DNA of 30,019 bases. Source: Treponema sp. Lineage in GTDB: Bacteria > Spirochaetota > Spirochaetia > Treponematales > Breznakiellaceae. Location of the stretch: NCBI GenBank assembly GCA_031281925.1, contig JAITES010000058.1, positions 1 to 30,019 of the forward strand, given 5' to 3'. Below, one piece after another: positions 1 to 7,220 of the stretch; the first letter of the stretch is position 1, and each line of letters starts with the position of its first letter. The notes beneath the pieces were generated by a model that was not told the DNA's origin, ran no database searches, and saw only the letters and a program-made list of their open reading frames with translations. The position numbers and the translations under genes are program-made.

Positions 1-156
1 GATGGGAAGGGGCGGGCTATTCTGGGGTACCTTTTGAGGAAGAGTGATGAGGTAGGGTATGAAGTGAGCAGCTACGGGAACCTGTTAGCGAGGTACTTGC
101 AGAATAACATAGGATTACACGGATTTTTGTCTGAAAATCCCCTCTTGAATCTGTGA
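1..156 (+). CDS. 3' end of an unidentified protein (partial)
   Basis: Frame 1 is open from the first base to a TGA at 154-156, giving 51 residues; the other two plus frames close early. The start lies outside the window. The readable part is mostly hydrophilic and matches no family I recognise. The last 14 or so residues are encoded by the palindromic element at 113-170, which also supplies the stop codon, so the natural C-terminus may have been replaced when the element arrived, or the ORF may be a remnant. The next gene is on the opposite strand and converges on it. No function is proposed. Confidence 0.3.
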   Translation, partial: DGKGRAILGYLLRKSDEVGYEVSSYGNLLARYLQNNIGLHGFLSENPLLNL

Positions 157-170
157 AAATCTGCGTAATC
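113..170. repeat. Imperfect palindromic element (15-bp arms)
   Basis: Bases 113-127 pair with 156-170: 14 of 15 positions can pair, one of them a G-U, with a single A-C mismatch. The loop is 28 nt. A further related half-arm (AAAATCCGTG) occurs near 209-218, and TTTTGTCTG at 125-133 can pair with CGGACAAAA just after the stem, so the region could fold in more than one way. It is more A/T-rich than the genes around it. It may be a dispersed palindromic repeat or MITE-like relic, or a bidirectional terminator between the convergent genes. A genome-wide copy count would settle which. Confidence 0.45.
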
Positions 171-232
171 AGCGGACAAAATTTCTTAACTTCTTCGATT
201 TGGAGGTTAAAAATCCGTGGGTTAAATTCAGG

Positions 233-847
233 TTACCAGTCCCGGGGCGTAAAACCTTCGGGTACGTTTATCTTCATCGTGTCGCCGGACTGTTCGATTA
301 CATAAAGACCCGCCTCAAGGGCCGCGGCTTTTTCGTCTTCCGGAAAAACCGCACCGGCTATCGCTCCCCGGATCTTCCGCCTGTCGTTCCGACGGTTCTT
401 GTGTTCCCGCAGAATCTTCAGCCGGTTCTCGTGGTGGGTAACATCCTTTTCCGTGGGCCTGCTTTTTACCTCTACCGCGATGGAATATTCCCCGTTTTCA
501 AGCAGCAGGTCTATTTCCGTCAGGATCTTCTGCCCGGTACTGTCAAGGAGCCTGACCCGTTCGGCAATCGTATCGTCAAAATGGTAGCCCAGTTCGTTAA
601 AGCGCCTGATGATTCCGGGCGCCACAAGATGCTCGGCCAACTCGCCGAAGCGGTTGTGAAGATCTCCCATTTGCCTGCCTACGCGATCAACTACCTTTTC
701 CGTTTTCCTGTGGGCAGCCCGCAATTCCGCCATGCCGCGTTCCCATTCCTCTCGCCGCCGGGCTTCCTCTTCCTGGGACTTTGTAAAGGTAGCCCAGAAC
801 TCTTCCAGCGTCGGTACGTTTTCTAGTAAATCCGCGGGTAAAGGCAT
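233..847 (-). CDS. PD-(D/E)XK nuclease-like protein with coiled-coil N-terminus
   Basis: This 204-residue protein has a charged, probably coiled-coil N-terminal half (about 20-75, rich in E, R and K) and a C-terminal half resembling PD-(D/E)XK nucleases of the DUF3782 kind. The candidate catalytic residues are D113 in EIDLLLENG and E126-x-K128 in AVEVKS, the usual D...ExK pattern. Such stand-alone proteins are common in spirochetes and cyanobacteria, often in variable regions; their cellular role is not settled. The ATG at 847 is chosen over an in-frame GTG at 913, because AAGGGAG lies 6 nt upstream and the longer form would overlap the preceding gene. It follows the outer-membrane protein gene on the same strand with 40 bp between them, so cotranscription is possible. 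The family call is firm at the motif level; the function is unknown. Confidence 0.7.
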   Translation of the reverse strand: MPLPADLLENVPTLEEFWATFTKSQEEEARRREEWERGMAELRAAHRKTEKVVDRVGRQMGDLHNRFGELAEHLVAPGIIRRFNELGYHFDDTIAERVRLLDSTGQKILTEIDLLLENGEYSIAVEVKSRPTEKDVTHHENRLKILREHKNRRNDRRKIRGAIAGAVFPEDEKAAALEAGLYVIEQSGDTMKINVPEGFTPRDW

Positions 848-853
848 AATTTT

Positions 854-860
854 CTCCCTT
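854..860 (-). promoter_or_regulatory. Ribosome binding site of the nuclease-like gene
   Basis: The minus strand reads AAGGGAG, 6 nt before the ATG at 847. This decides the start: the in-frame GTG at 913 would lie inside the preceding gene. Confidence 0.7.
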
Positions 861-887
861 AAAACAATAGTAGCGGACACCGGCTCA

Positions 888-2810
888 TTACAGATAGAGC
901 CCAACACCGACACTTAAATAGAAGGCCGTTGATTTGGGATACTCAGGCGTATCGATAAGCGACCAGGAATATTCGGCGCCGGAATTGGGTTTCCCGTCGA
1001 TATTGGTGTAGAAAGAGTAAACAAGCCCCACATTTCCAAAGATCCGCAGAGGCACCGGCAGGCTTGCCAGGGTATGATCCGCGCCGATCTGGAAGATGTG
1101 CTGCCACCGGTAGGCTCCGTCCTTGAGAAAGAATTTTCTCAACTCCGGTTTATTGGACCGGTTGCCTCCATCGGCATCCAGTTCGGAAAACCAGGAACTC
1201 CCGTCCACCTGGCCGGAACCGTGTTCCGCTCCGTGGCGTACCATCTGGTACTGGAAATGAGCCCTGGTGTTTACCATGGGCATTGCCTCTACACGAAAGA
1301 GAAGTTCATCGGAATTGGGGTTGAGGTAGTAACCCAGAGGTGTACCCATACTGGTGTACTTGCTCTCCATCGGCATGGGCTCATTCTCGTAACCTGAGTT
1401 GTACCAGGGGACAAAGAGACGATGATGGGTATAGGTATAGGGTTCAATCTTTGTGTATAAGAGGGAAGCCGAGGCAAAGGGCAGCCAGGGGATAATAATT
1501 TTGCTTCCCGCCTGCAAGGCAAAGGTCTGGCGGTCATATTTAAATATATCCGTTATCAGGCCGGGATCTATATCATCGCCAAAAAAGGAAAACCAGAAGC
1601 TTCCGATTCCGGGACTCTGGACTCTGAGATTTGCAAAGATTCCCATATTATCGAAATCCCCGATGCTGTCCTGGTAGAGAAAGCTATTTATTACCGGGAA
1701 AATATAACCCAGTTCAAAACGTTTGGCATAGACAACATTGGTACCGATGCTGGCATGGAAGAAGTTGCGGAAGTTATACTCTACCATTTCCATGGAAAAG
1801 AGATTCTGCGAAGCCCAGGCTGAAGTCTTTAGATCATCCCGGAAATCGTACTCCAGCGCTCCTGTTATGGCGGAGGCGCTGAACCAGTAGACCGGATTGA
1901 AACTTGTTTCGATTGCCACAAAAGGCTGGGCCGTCCCGTTAAAAACGATGCTGCGGCCTTCCGCCATGGAGGCCCATTCCCGGCGCATTCTGCCGAAACG
2001 CCACGTGATTACATCGGAGAAGAGGCCTCCCGACATTTCACCCAGAAAGTGGGGGGCTATGGAAAATTTATCGGGCCAGTGCTGAAAGCCGCCGGCGTCA
2101 ATTTCGAGGGGGAAGAAAACGGCGCCGTCCCAGTATTTGCGGTATGTATAGGGAATGTACGCGTCGGGTTCGTCCCAGATTTCCATCTTCCGGTTGAAGT
2201 GGCCCTTGACAGGATCGTCGGTAAAGCCCTCATAAAAGGTGTTGTAGTCATCTCCCAGAAGCTGCCGGGGAGCCAGGGTAAGGTGTCCCAAAAAAATAAA
2301 ACCGTAGGAAAAAGATTTTCCCACGTCCCCTGTTGTATAAACGGTAATAAGATTGTCGGTGGCTACGGCATTATCCCTGTCACCCGAATAAATGCCGCTT
2401 GCCAGGGAAAAACGTCCGCCCGCGCCTATATCCGCATTCCACGGTATATTGAGAGGACTTACAAGCCGGTCAATCGTATAGGCGCCCCTCTGCCAGTCAA
2501 GGCCCGCTTCGGAATGGGAGTACTTCTTCCTGGTGTTTTCGAGAATCCGCCTTTCCGTATCGCTTAAAAGGCCCGGATCTGACGCAGTAATACTGTCGAT
2601 TGCGGCAAGAACCTGGTTTCGGGTATAGGGCTTTACCGCCGGCAGGGGGAGGAGAAGCCCCCGGATCTGGGCATTTTCAAGAATTGCATAGACAGGATCT
2701 TCCAGTGAAACTGAAATATGGGACTGGGCATACAAATGCGTGTTCAGGACAGGAACCATAAAAAACATGATTATTAGGAAAATAAAGGCCTGTGTTTTGT
2801 TAATATTCAA
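888..2810 (-). CDS. Predicted outer-membrane beta-barrel protein, Wzi-like
   Basis: This 640-residue protein starts with a signal peptide: a hydrophobic stretch at about 8-24 and probable cleavage after LYA near residue 28. A short helical domain follows (about 35-95, with PYTRNQVLAAID), then a long stretch rich in alternating aromatic and polar residues, ending in SVGVGLYL. That is the build of an outer-membrane barrel. The domain order and the WRFGRMRREW / FVAIETSF region recall capsule-assembly Wzi-like proteins; this is inference, not a firm assignment. It shares its layout with the two genes divergent from it, so all three are probably distant paralogues. The start is TTG at 2810, supported by GGAGG 5-6 nt upstream. 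Its substrate, if it is a porin, cannot be told from the sequence. Confidence 0.75.
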   Translation of the reverse strand: MNINKTQAFIFLIIMFFMVPVLNTHLYAQSHISVSLEDPVYAILENAQIRGLLLPLPAVKPYTRNQVLAAIDSITASDPGLLSDTERRILENTRKKYSHSEAGLDWQRGAYTIDRLVSPLNIPWNADIGAGGRFSLASGIYSGDRDNAVATDNLITVYTTGDVGKSFSYGFIFLGHLTLAPRQLLGDDYNTFYEGFTDDPVKGHFNRKMEIWDEPDAYIPYTYRKYWDGAVFFPLEIDAGGFQHWPDKFSIAPHFLGEMSGGLFSDVITWRFGRMRREWASMAEGRSIVFNGTAQPFVAIETSFNPVYWFSASAITGALEYDFRDDLKTSAWASQNLFSMEMVEYNFRNFFHASIGTNVVYAKRFELGYIFPVINSFLYQDSIGDFDNMGIFANLRVQSPGIGSFWFSFFGDDIDPGLITDIFKYDRQTFALQAGSKIIIPWLPFASASLLYTKIEPYTYTHHRLFVPWYNSGYENEPMPMESKYTSMGTPLGYYLNPNSDELLFRVEAMPMVNTRAHFQYQMVRHGAEHGSGQVDGSSWFSELDADGGNRSNKPELRKFFLKDGAYRWQHIFQIGADHTLASLPVPLRIFGNVGLVYSFYTNIDGKPNSGAEYSWSLIDTPEYPKSTAFYLSVGVGLYL

Positions 2811-2816
2811 TTAAGT

Positions 2817-2821
2817 CCTCC
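2817..2821 (-). promoter_or_regulatory. Strong Shine-Dalgarno deciding a TTG start
   Basis: The minus strand reads GGAGG 6 nt before TTG at 2810. No in-frame ATG lies close by, and the signal peptide begins directly after this codon, so the TTG start is well supported. Confidence 0.75.
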
Positions 2822-2847
2822 GTCATTTTCGGCAATGCCGCTTCCTC

Positions 2848-2869
2848 CAGGTTATTGACATAAAACCTG
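2848..2869. promoter_or_regulatory. Inverted repeat in the divergent promoter region (operator candidate)
   Basis: CAGGTT at 2848-2853 and AACCTG at 2864-2869 form a perfect inverted repeat with a 10-bp spacer. The spacer contains TTGACA (2855-2860), a consensus -35 for the plus-strand gene. A protein bound here would cover that promoter and lie between the two divergent outer-membrane protein genes. A second short palindrome, CGGCAATGCCG, lies at 2830-2840. A regulator is inferred, not shown. Confidence 0.4.
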
Positions 2870-2884
2870 TTTTTTTGATATTAA
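2855..2884 (+). promoter_or_regulatory. Sigma-70-type promoter candidate, close to the ATG
   Basis: A consensus -35 TTGACA (2855-2860) is followed after 18 bp by TATTAA (2879-2884), or after 16 bp by GATATT. Either places transcription start at about 2889-2892, next to the ATG at 2893. There is no Shine-Dalgarno before that ATG, so the transcript may be leaderless or nearly so. Confidence 0.45.
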
Positions 2885-2892
2885 TTAAAAAA

Positions 2893-4554
2893 ATGAGAAA
2901 ATGCAACATACTTGTTTTTTTGTCCCTTTTTTATACAGCATTGCTCGGCGCTCTGCCTGCCCAGAAGCTTGTCTATCCGGGGGAATGGCCCTACGAGGCC
3001 CTTAAAACCCTCTCCATGGAACAGCATACCCTGTTTTTTTCAAGCTATACCCTTTCCGTTGCCCAGTTCCGGGCCATGCTGGCGGATCTTGATGAGGAAA
3101 CCCTCTCGGAAAGCGGCAGGGAGCTTTACGAAAAACTCCGCTCCTGGCTTGAAGGCCCTTCCCTGGTGTCCTTTGAATACGGGCCTCTGTCTATTGACGG
3201 CTGGCCGGCCGTTCAGACTGAATTCTATGTCCGCAGCAACAAAAACATCGACTGGATCACCACAAACCGGGATCGTAATCCTTTCATTGTAATTCCCGCA
3301 GCCATATCGGTTTCCCCCTGGGTAACGCTGGAACTGGATTTTGAAGCCGCCCAGAACTATAATACAATTTATAAAGATGATAACTACACCAACTTCCCCC
3401 TGCCGGATACCAACTACAATACGCCCCGCCGGGCCTACCTTGCCCTGGGCTATCCTTTTACGGAAAAGATCGGCGTCCAGTTCAGGATGGGAATCGGGGA
3501 GGAATTTTACGGGGACACCCATACAGGGAGCATCATCCTGTCGGATTACATGAAGGACATCAGTTACGGCAAGTTCAGTTTCTACTCCCCTGTCATCGCC
3601 TGGACTTCCAATATAATGCAGCTTTCCGTGGACAAGTACTTTTACTACCACACGCTGGAGGCCAGACTCCTGCGGCGTTTTACCATCTCCTATCTTGAAG
3701 GCATCATGGTAAACGCTCCCCTGGAACTCCGTTTCCTCAATCCGGTGATGATCTATCACAGTCTTGCTGCGTATTCGGAATACGGGGAGTACAACCGCGG
3801 CGATCCGGATCAGTTTATTGATGATGAAGATTCCCGCGTGGCAAGTTTTTTTGCGGCCAAGGCCGAATTTGAACCGGTGAGCAATATCCGTCTCTACGCG
3901 CTGTGGGCCCTGAATGAACTGCAGACCCCCCAGGAGAGAAAGGATAATCCTGACGTGCTCCGTGCGGACAGCATGGGTTTTCAGCTCGGTACGGAAGTAC
4001 AGTTTCCCTATGACGGCGGATACTGGCTCCTCGGCGCCGAAGGAGTGTACAATTCACCCTTCTTCTATGTTTCCAAAGACAGCCGCTGGTCTTTCTATAA
4101 ACCCGGAACCGCAAAAAGCGGCTCGATCCGCAACTGGACGGGAAGTCCCTTCGGCCCCGACTCTGCGGCCGCCGCCCTCTGGGGAGGCTACAAAACCACT
4201 TCATGGTCTCTTACAGGCAACTTTCTGTTCAGCGCAAGCGGGGAGCGTTCCGGTCTTGATATTTTTGATACCGACACCTACCATCCCTGGCGCAGCAAAA
4301 ACCACGACGAGGTGTTTCTCTTCAGCCCCACAGGGATTGTGTACTACACATGGCAGCCGAGCCTGAAGGCGGCATGGTCTCCCAGGGACTGGCTCAGCCT
4401 CCATCTGATGCTGGGCTATTCGGTGGTGCAGAACTATGGCCACCGGCAAGACAGGCTGGAACACGGTTTTGAGGGAACCCTGTCGGTGAAGATTGCCCCG
4501 AACATCATTCATGCCCGTTACGGAAAGGAAGAGGGCCTTAAGGTCTGGAGATAA
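2893..4554 (+). CDS. Predicted outer-membrane beta-barrel protein (tandem copy 1)
   Basis: This 553-residue protein begins with a signal peptide (hydrophobic about 5-20, probable cleavage near GALPAQ). A helical N-terminal segment with SMEQ and SVAQFRAML follows, then a long barrel-like region rich in Y, W and F. The core segment GIMVNAPLELRFLNPVMIYH is shared, with small changes, with the next gene. The two proteins align along their whole length, so this is a tandem duplication. I choose ATG at 2893; a TTG 18 bp upstream is possible but has no better ribosome site. The gene heads a run of same-strand genes that continues into a sugar-sensing system, which suggests, without proof, that the barrel may take up or sense a carbohydrate. 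A Wzi-like capsule role is an alternative. Confidence 0.75.
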   Translation: MRKCNILVFLSLFYTALLGALPAQKLVYPGEWPYEALKTLSMEQHTLFFSSYTLSVAQFRAMLADLDEETLSESGRELYEKLRSWLEGPSLVSFEYGPLSIDGWPAVQTEFYVRSNKNIDWITTNRDRNPFIVIPAAISVSPWVTLELDFEAAQNYNTIYKDDNYTNFPLPDTNYNTPRRAYLALGYPFTEKIGVQFRMGIGEEFYGDTHTGSIILSDYMKDISYGKFSFYSPVIAWTSNIMQLSVDKYFYYHTLEARLLRRFTISYLEGIMVNAPLELRFLNPVMIYHSLAAYSEYGEYNRGDPDQFIDDEDSRVASFFAAKAEFEPVSNIRLYALWALNELQTPQERKDNPDVLRADSMGFQLGTEVQFPYDGGYWLLGAEGVYNSPFFYVSKDSRWSFYKPGTAKSGSIRNWTGSPFGPDSAAAALWGGYKTTSWSLTGNFLFSASGERSGLDIFDTDTYHPWRSKNHDEVFLFSPTGIVYYTWQPSLKAAWSPRDWLSLHLMLGYSVVQNYGHRQDRLEHGFEGTLSVKIAPNIIHARYGKEEGLKVWR

Positions 4555-4556
4555 AC

Positions 4557-6230
4557 ATGGTAGTAATTCTGCGGAAACACGTGCTGTTTTTTTTGTTTTT
4601 TTTGATTGCAACAATCGGGGGGAATCTTTACTCGCTTCCCGCCCAGAAGATTCTCCGGAGCGGAGACCCGGTTTACGATGCCCTCACTTCCCTCAGCATG
4701 GAAGAGGCAAAGGTCTTCGGCGACGGTTCCCTTATTACCGTGGCGCAGGCCCTTCAGATTCTTGACTCTCTCGACAGAGACAGTCTTTCTGTTCAGGGCA
4801 GCGCACTCTACGACAGTACCCTTGAGTACCTGAACGGGGACGGTTCCTTTTCCCTCAAAAACGATGTTTTAAGTTTTGCCGTTGATCCGGCCCTGCAGCC
4901 CGAGATCTACTACAAAACCAACGAGGCCCTGCCCTGGATCTACGACCGTTACGAAAGAGAGCCCTTTATCAGTCTGCCGCTGCGTTTCGGTCTTGCCTCT
5001 TATGTCGCGCTGGAAACGGATGTGTACTTTGGCGAAAACCGCATGCTTTCCAATGCCCATGACAACTACTTCAACTTCCCCCTGGACAAGACTATTGACG
5101 GTGTTCAGCCCATAGACACCAACATGCCCAAGTTTGCCTATATCAGCGCGGGTTTCCCTTTCAGCAAAAAATTTGGCGTCAACTTCAGGCTGGGACTGGG
5201 GGATAACCGGGCAGGACGCACGGAAACGGGGAGCATCATCCTTTCGGATACCATGAAGGGTACGAGTTTTGCCGCTCTCAGTTTCTATTCTCCCTGGATT
5301 GACTACTCCGCAGAGGTTCTGCAGCTTGAGGTACTAAAGTATCTCTATCTCCACCATTTTCAAATTCAACTATTCAACAGGGTTAATGTTTCCCTTATCG
5401 AAGGGGTAATGGTAAACGCCCCGCTTGAACTGCGCTACTTTAATCCTGCCGCTATCTATCACGGCTTTACCGCATGGGAAAGTTACGACGCCTACAATGA
5501 GCAGATTGAAGGTTCCAATGACAACTACCATGAGCGTAATTCCAGAATCGGTTCCCTGCTGGGGCTTTACTTTGACCTCAGGCCCTGGAAGTACGGCAGG
5601 TTCTACGGTCTTTATGCCATGAATCAGTTCGAGATACCCAGCGAACGTGAAAACGGCGATTCTACGGTTCCCGACGGGATGGCTTTTCAGGCAGGGTATG
5701 AGGGGAGGTTTCCTCTGGGATCGGGTTACCTCAGCTTCGGCCTTGAGGGGATCTATACCTATCCCTATATGTACATCCTGGCAGGCCGCGGCTGGTCTTA
5801 CTACCGGGAATCCCTGGAGGTGAGTAACCCGCCGGTACGGGAATGGGTTGGTTCTCCCTTCGGGCCCGACAGCATTGCCGGTACAGTCTGGGGAGGCTAT
5901 GAAACGGAACTGTGGTTCGTAAAGCTTTCCTACCTCTGTCTTGCACAGGGGGAAAATTCCAGTCCCTCGATCTTTGAACTGCCGGGAAACGAATTCTATT
6001 CCAACAGCAGGGAAGAGATGGAGAAGACAAGCCCTTCGGGAACAGCGGCGCTCAGCCACAGAATCACTGTTGAAGGCTCCTGGACTCCCGAAAAATGGCT
6101 CAGGGTGTATATCAGGCCCGCGTATCAGGCGGTGCAGAACTATGCCCACCAGGACGGCAGGATGGAACAGGGCTTTGAGCTGAGTCTGGGAGCCTGTTTC
6201 AAACCCATGTACCTTGTCAAAAAACGGTGA
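4557..6230 (+). CDS. Predicted outer-membrane beta-barrel protein (tandem copy 2)
   Basis: This 557-residue protein is the paralogue of the gene before it. It has a signal peptide with a hydrophobic stretch at about 6-23, a helical segment with SMEEAKVF and TVAQALQIL, and a barrel-like remainder containing GVMVNAPLELRYFNPAAIYH. It starts 2 bp after the upstream stop, with GGAG 6 nt before the ATG, so the two are cotranscribed. The stretch YLYLHHFQIQLFNRVNV (coded at about 5340-5390) is unusually A/T-rich against its surroundings, yet aligns without a gap to the sister protein. A location in the outer membrane is well supported by sequence character; transport substrate or capsule-related role is unknown. 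Confidence 0.75.
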   Translation: MVVILRKHVLFFLFFLIATIGGNLYSLPAQKILRSGDPVYDALTSLSMEEAKVFGDGSLITVAQALQILDSLDRDSLSVQGSALYDSTLEYLNGDGSFSLKNDVLSFAVDPALQPEIYYKTNEALPWIYDRYEREPFISLPLRFGLASYVALETDVYFGENRMLSNAHDNYFNFPLDKTIDGVQPIDTNMPKFAYISAGFPFSKKFGVNFRLGLGDNRAGRTETGSIILSDTMKGTSFAALSFYSPWIDYSAEVLQLEVLKYLYLHHFQIQLFNRVNVSLIEGVMVNAPLELRYFNPAAIYHGFTAWESYDAYNEQIEGSNDNYHERNSRIGSLLGLYFDLRPWKYGRFYGLYAMNQFEIPSERENGDSTVPDGMAFQAGYEGRFPLGSGYLSFGLEGIYTYPYMYILAGRGWSYYRESLEVSNPPVREWVGSPFGPDSIAGTVWGGYETELWFVKLSYLCLAQGENSSPSIFELPGNEFYSNSREEMEKTSPSGTAALSHRITVEGSWTPEKWLRVYIRPAYQAVQNYAHQDGRMEQGFELSLGACFKPMYLVKKR

Positions 6231-6261
6231 CAGCCGCCGGATTTTCTGCTATGCTTTTTCC

Positions 6262-7206
6262 ATGAGGAATTTACTCAGGGCGGGCATTGTTGTTTTTGGG
6301 CTGCTCTCCGCGGCGGCTTTTCTGCTTTCTTTTTCAATAGTCCGCAATCTCTATATCCGCTCTTCGCCCGAGCCTCTCCTGAGTTACCATTTTTCGCTTT
6401 ACCTTCCCGACAACCGGAATTCTTTTTTTACCGGCATCATTGCCGGAGCCGAAAGGGCGGCTGCTGAATTTAACGCGGCCATTTCGGTTCATTCCATCGC
6501 TCCTGAAAAATATGAACTTGAAATGGCCCTCTATACCGGCATAGACGGAGCCGTCGTATGCCCCTACATTGACGATGATCTGGCGCGGCGTCAGCTGGAC
6601 AGACTCGGCAGCCGTCAGATCCCCACGGTGATCATCAATCATAATATTCCCAACGATCAGCCCTGGCCCTTTATCGGAAGCAATAATTTTGACTCAGGAA
6701 GGAGGCTCGGTCTTGCCGCCGCAAGAATAAACGAAGAGCCCGTGCGCCTTGCCATTGTGTACAGCGACAAGTCGCCGGGAATCTACGGCGAACGGGAACT
6801 GGTGGAGATGGGGATTAATTCGGCGCTGGGCGACAGACTTGTTTCCCCGATTGCCGGGTTCAAAACCAATCTCAATCCCCTGGACGCCGAGGTTCTGCTT
6901 GCACAGCTTTTTCGCGGCGCCAGTTTCAATACGATTATCTTTACCGATGCCAATGATACTGTTGCCGCGGCTCAGGCGCTTGTGGATATGAACCTGGTAG
7001 GCCATGTTCAAATTATCGGTTTCGGCGGGGATCCGGGGGTACAGGAATATATCCGCAAGGGCGTTATCGCATGCAGTATGGTTATCGATCCTGAGCGCAT
7101 AGGGTATGAGGCGGTGAGATCCCTGGCCTCGCTGCGTCTTACCGGCTATACCTCAACATCCATTGATACGGGTATTGAGATCATTAACGCAGCGAATCTG
7201 CGCTGA
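6262..7206 (+). CDS. Membrane-anchored periplasmic sugar-binding protein, probable sensor subunit (XylFII-like)
   Basis: This 314-residue protein has one N-terminal hydrophobic segment (about 7-27) without a lipobox, then a periplasmic-binding-protein fold of the ribose/LacI class (Peripla_BP_4): the segments FFTGIIAGAERAAAEF, DGAVVCPYIDDD, IPTVIINHN and IIGFGGDPGVQEYIRKG are typical. There is no transport ATPase next to it. Instead a LytS-type kinase starts 14 bp downstream. In Clostridium beijerinckii XylFII binds xylose and activates the adjacent LytS kinase; the same arrangement here makes a ligand-sensing partner the best inference. The start is uncertain: ATG 6262 gives a normal signal anchor but has no clear Shine-Dalgarno, and a TTG at 6214 would overlap the upstream gene. 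Confidence 0.75.
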   Translation: MRNLLRAGIVVFGLLSAAAFLLSFSIVRNLYIRSSPEPLLSYHFSLYLPDNRNSFFTGIIAGAERAAAEFNAAISVHSIAPEKYELEMALYTGIDGAVVCPYIDDDLARRQLDRLGSRQIPTVIINHNIPNDQPWPFIGSNNFDSGRRLGLAAARINEEPVRLAIVYSDKSPGIYGERELVEMGINSALGDRLVSPIAGFKTNLNPLDAEVLLAQLFRGASFNTIIFTDANDTVAAAQALVDMNLVGHVQIIGFGGDPGVQEYIRKGVIACSMVIDPERIGYEAVRSLASLRLTGYTSTSIDTGIEIINAANLR

Positions 7207-7220
7207 CAGATGGGGAATAC

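Noticed and set aside
200..826. 208-residue plus-strand open frame opposite the nuclease-like gene
   Set aside because: The minus-strand gene has a good ribosome site and nuclease motif; the plus frame has neither.
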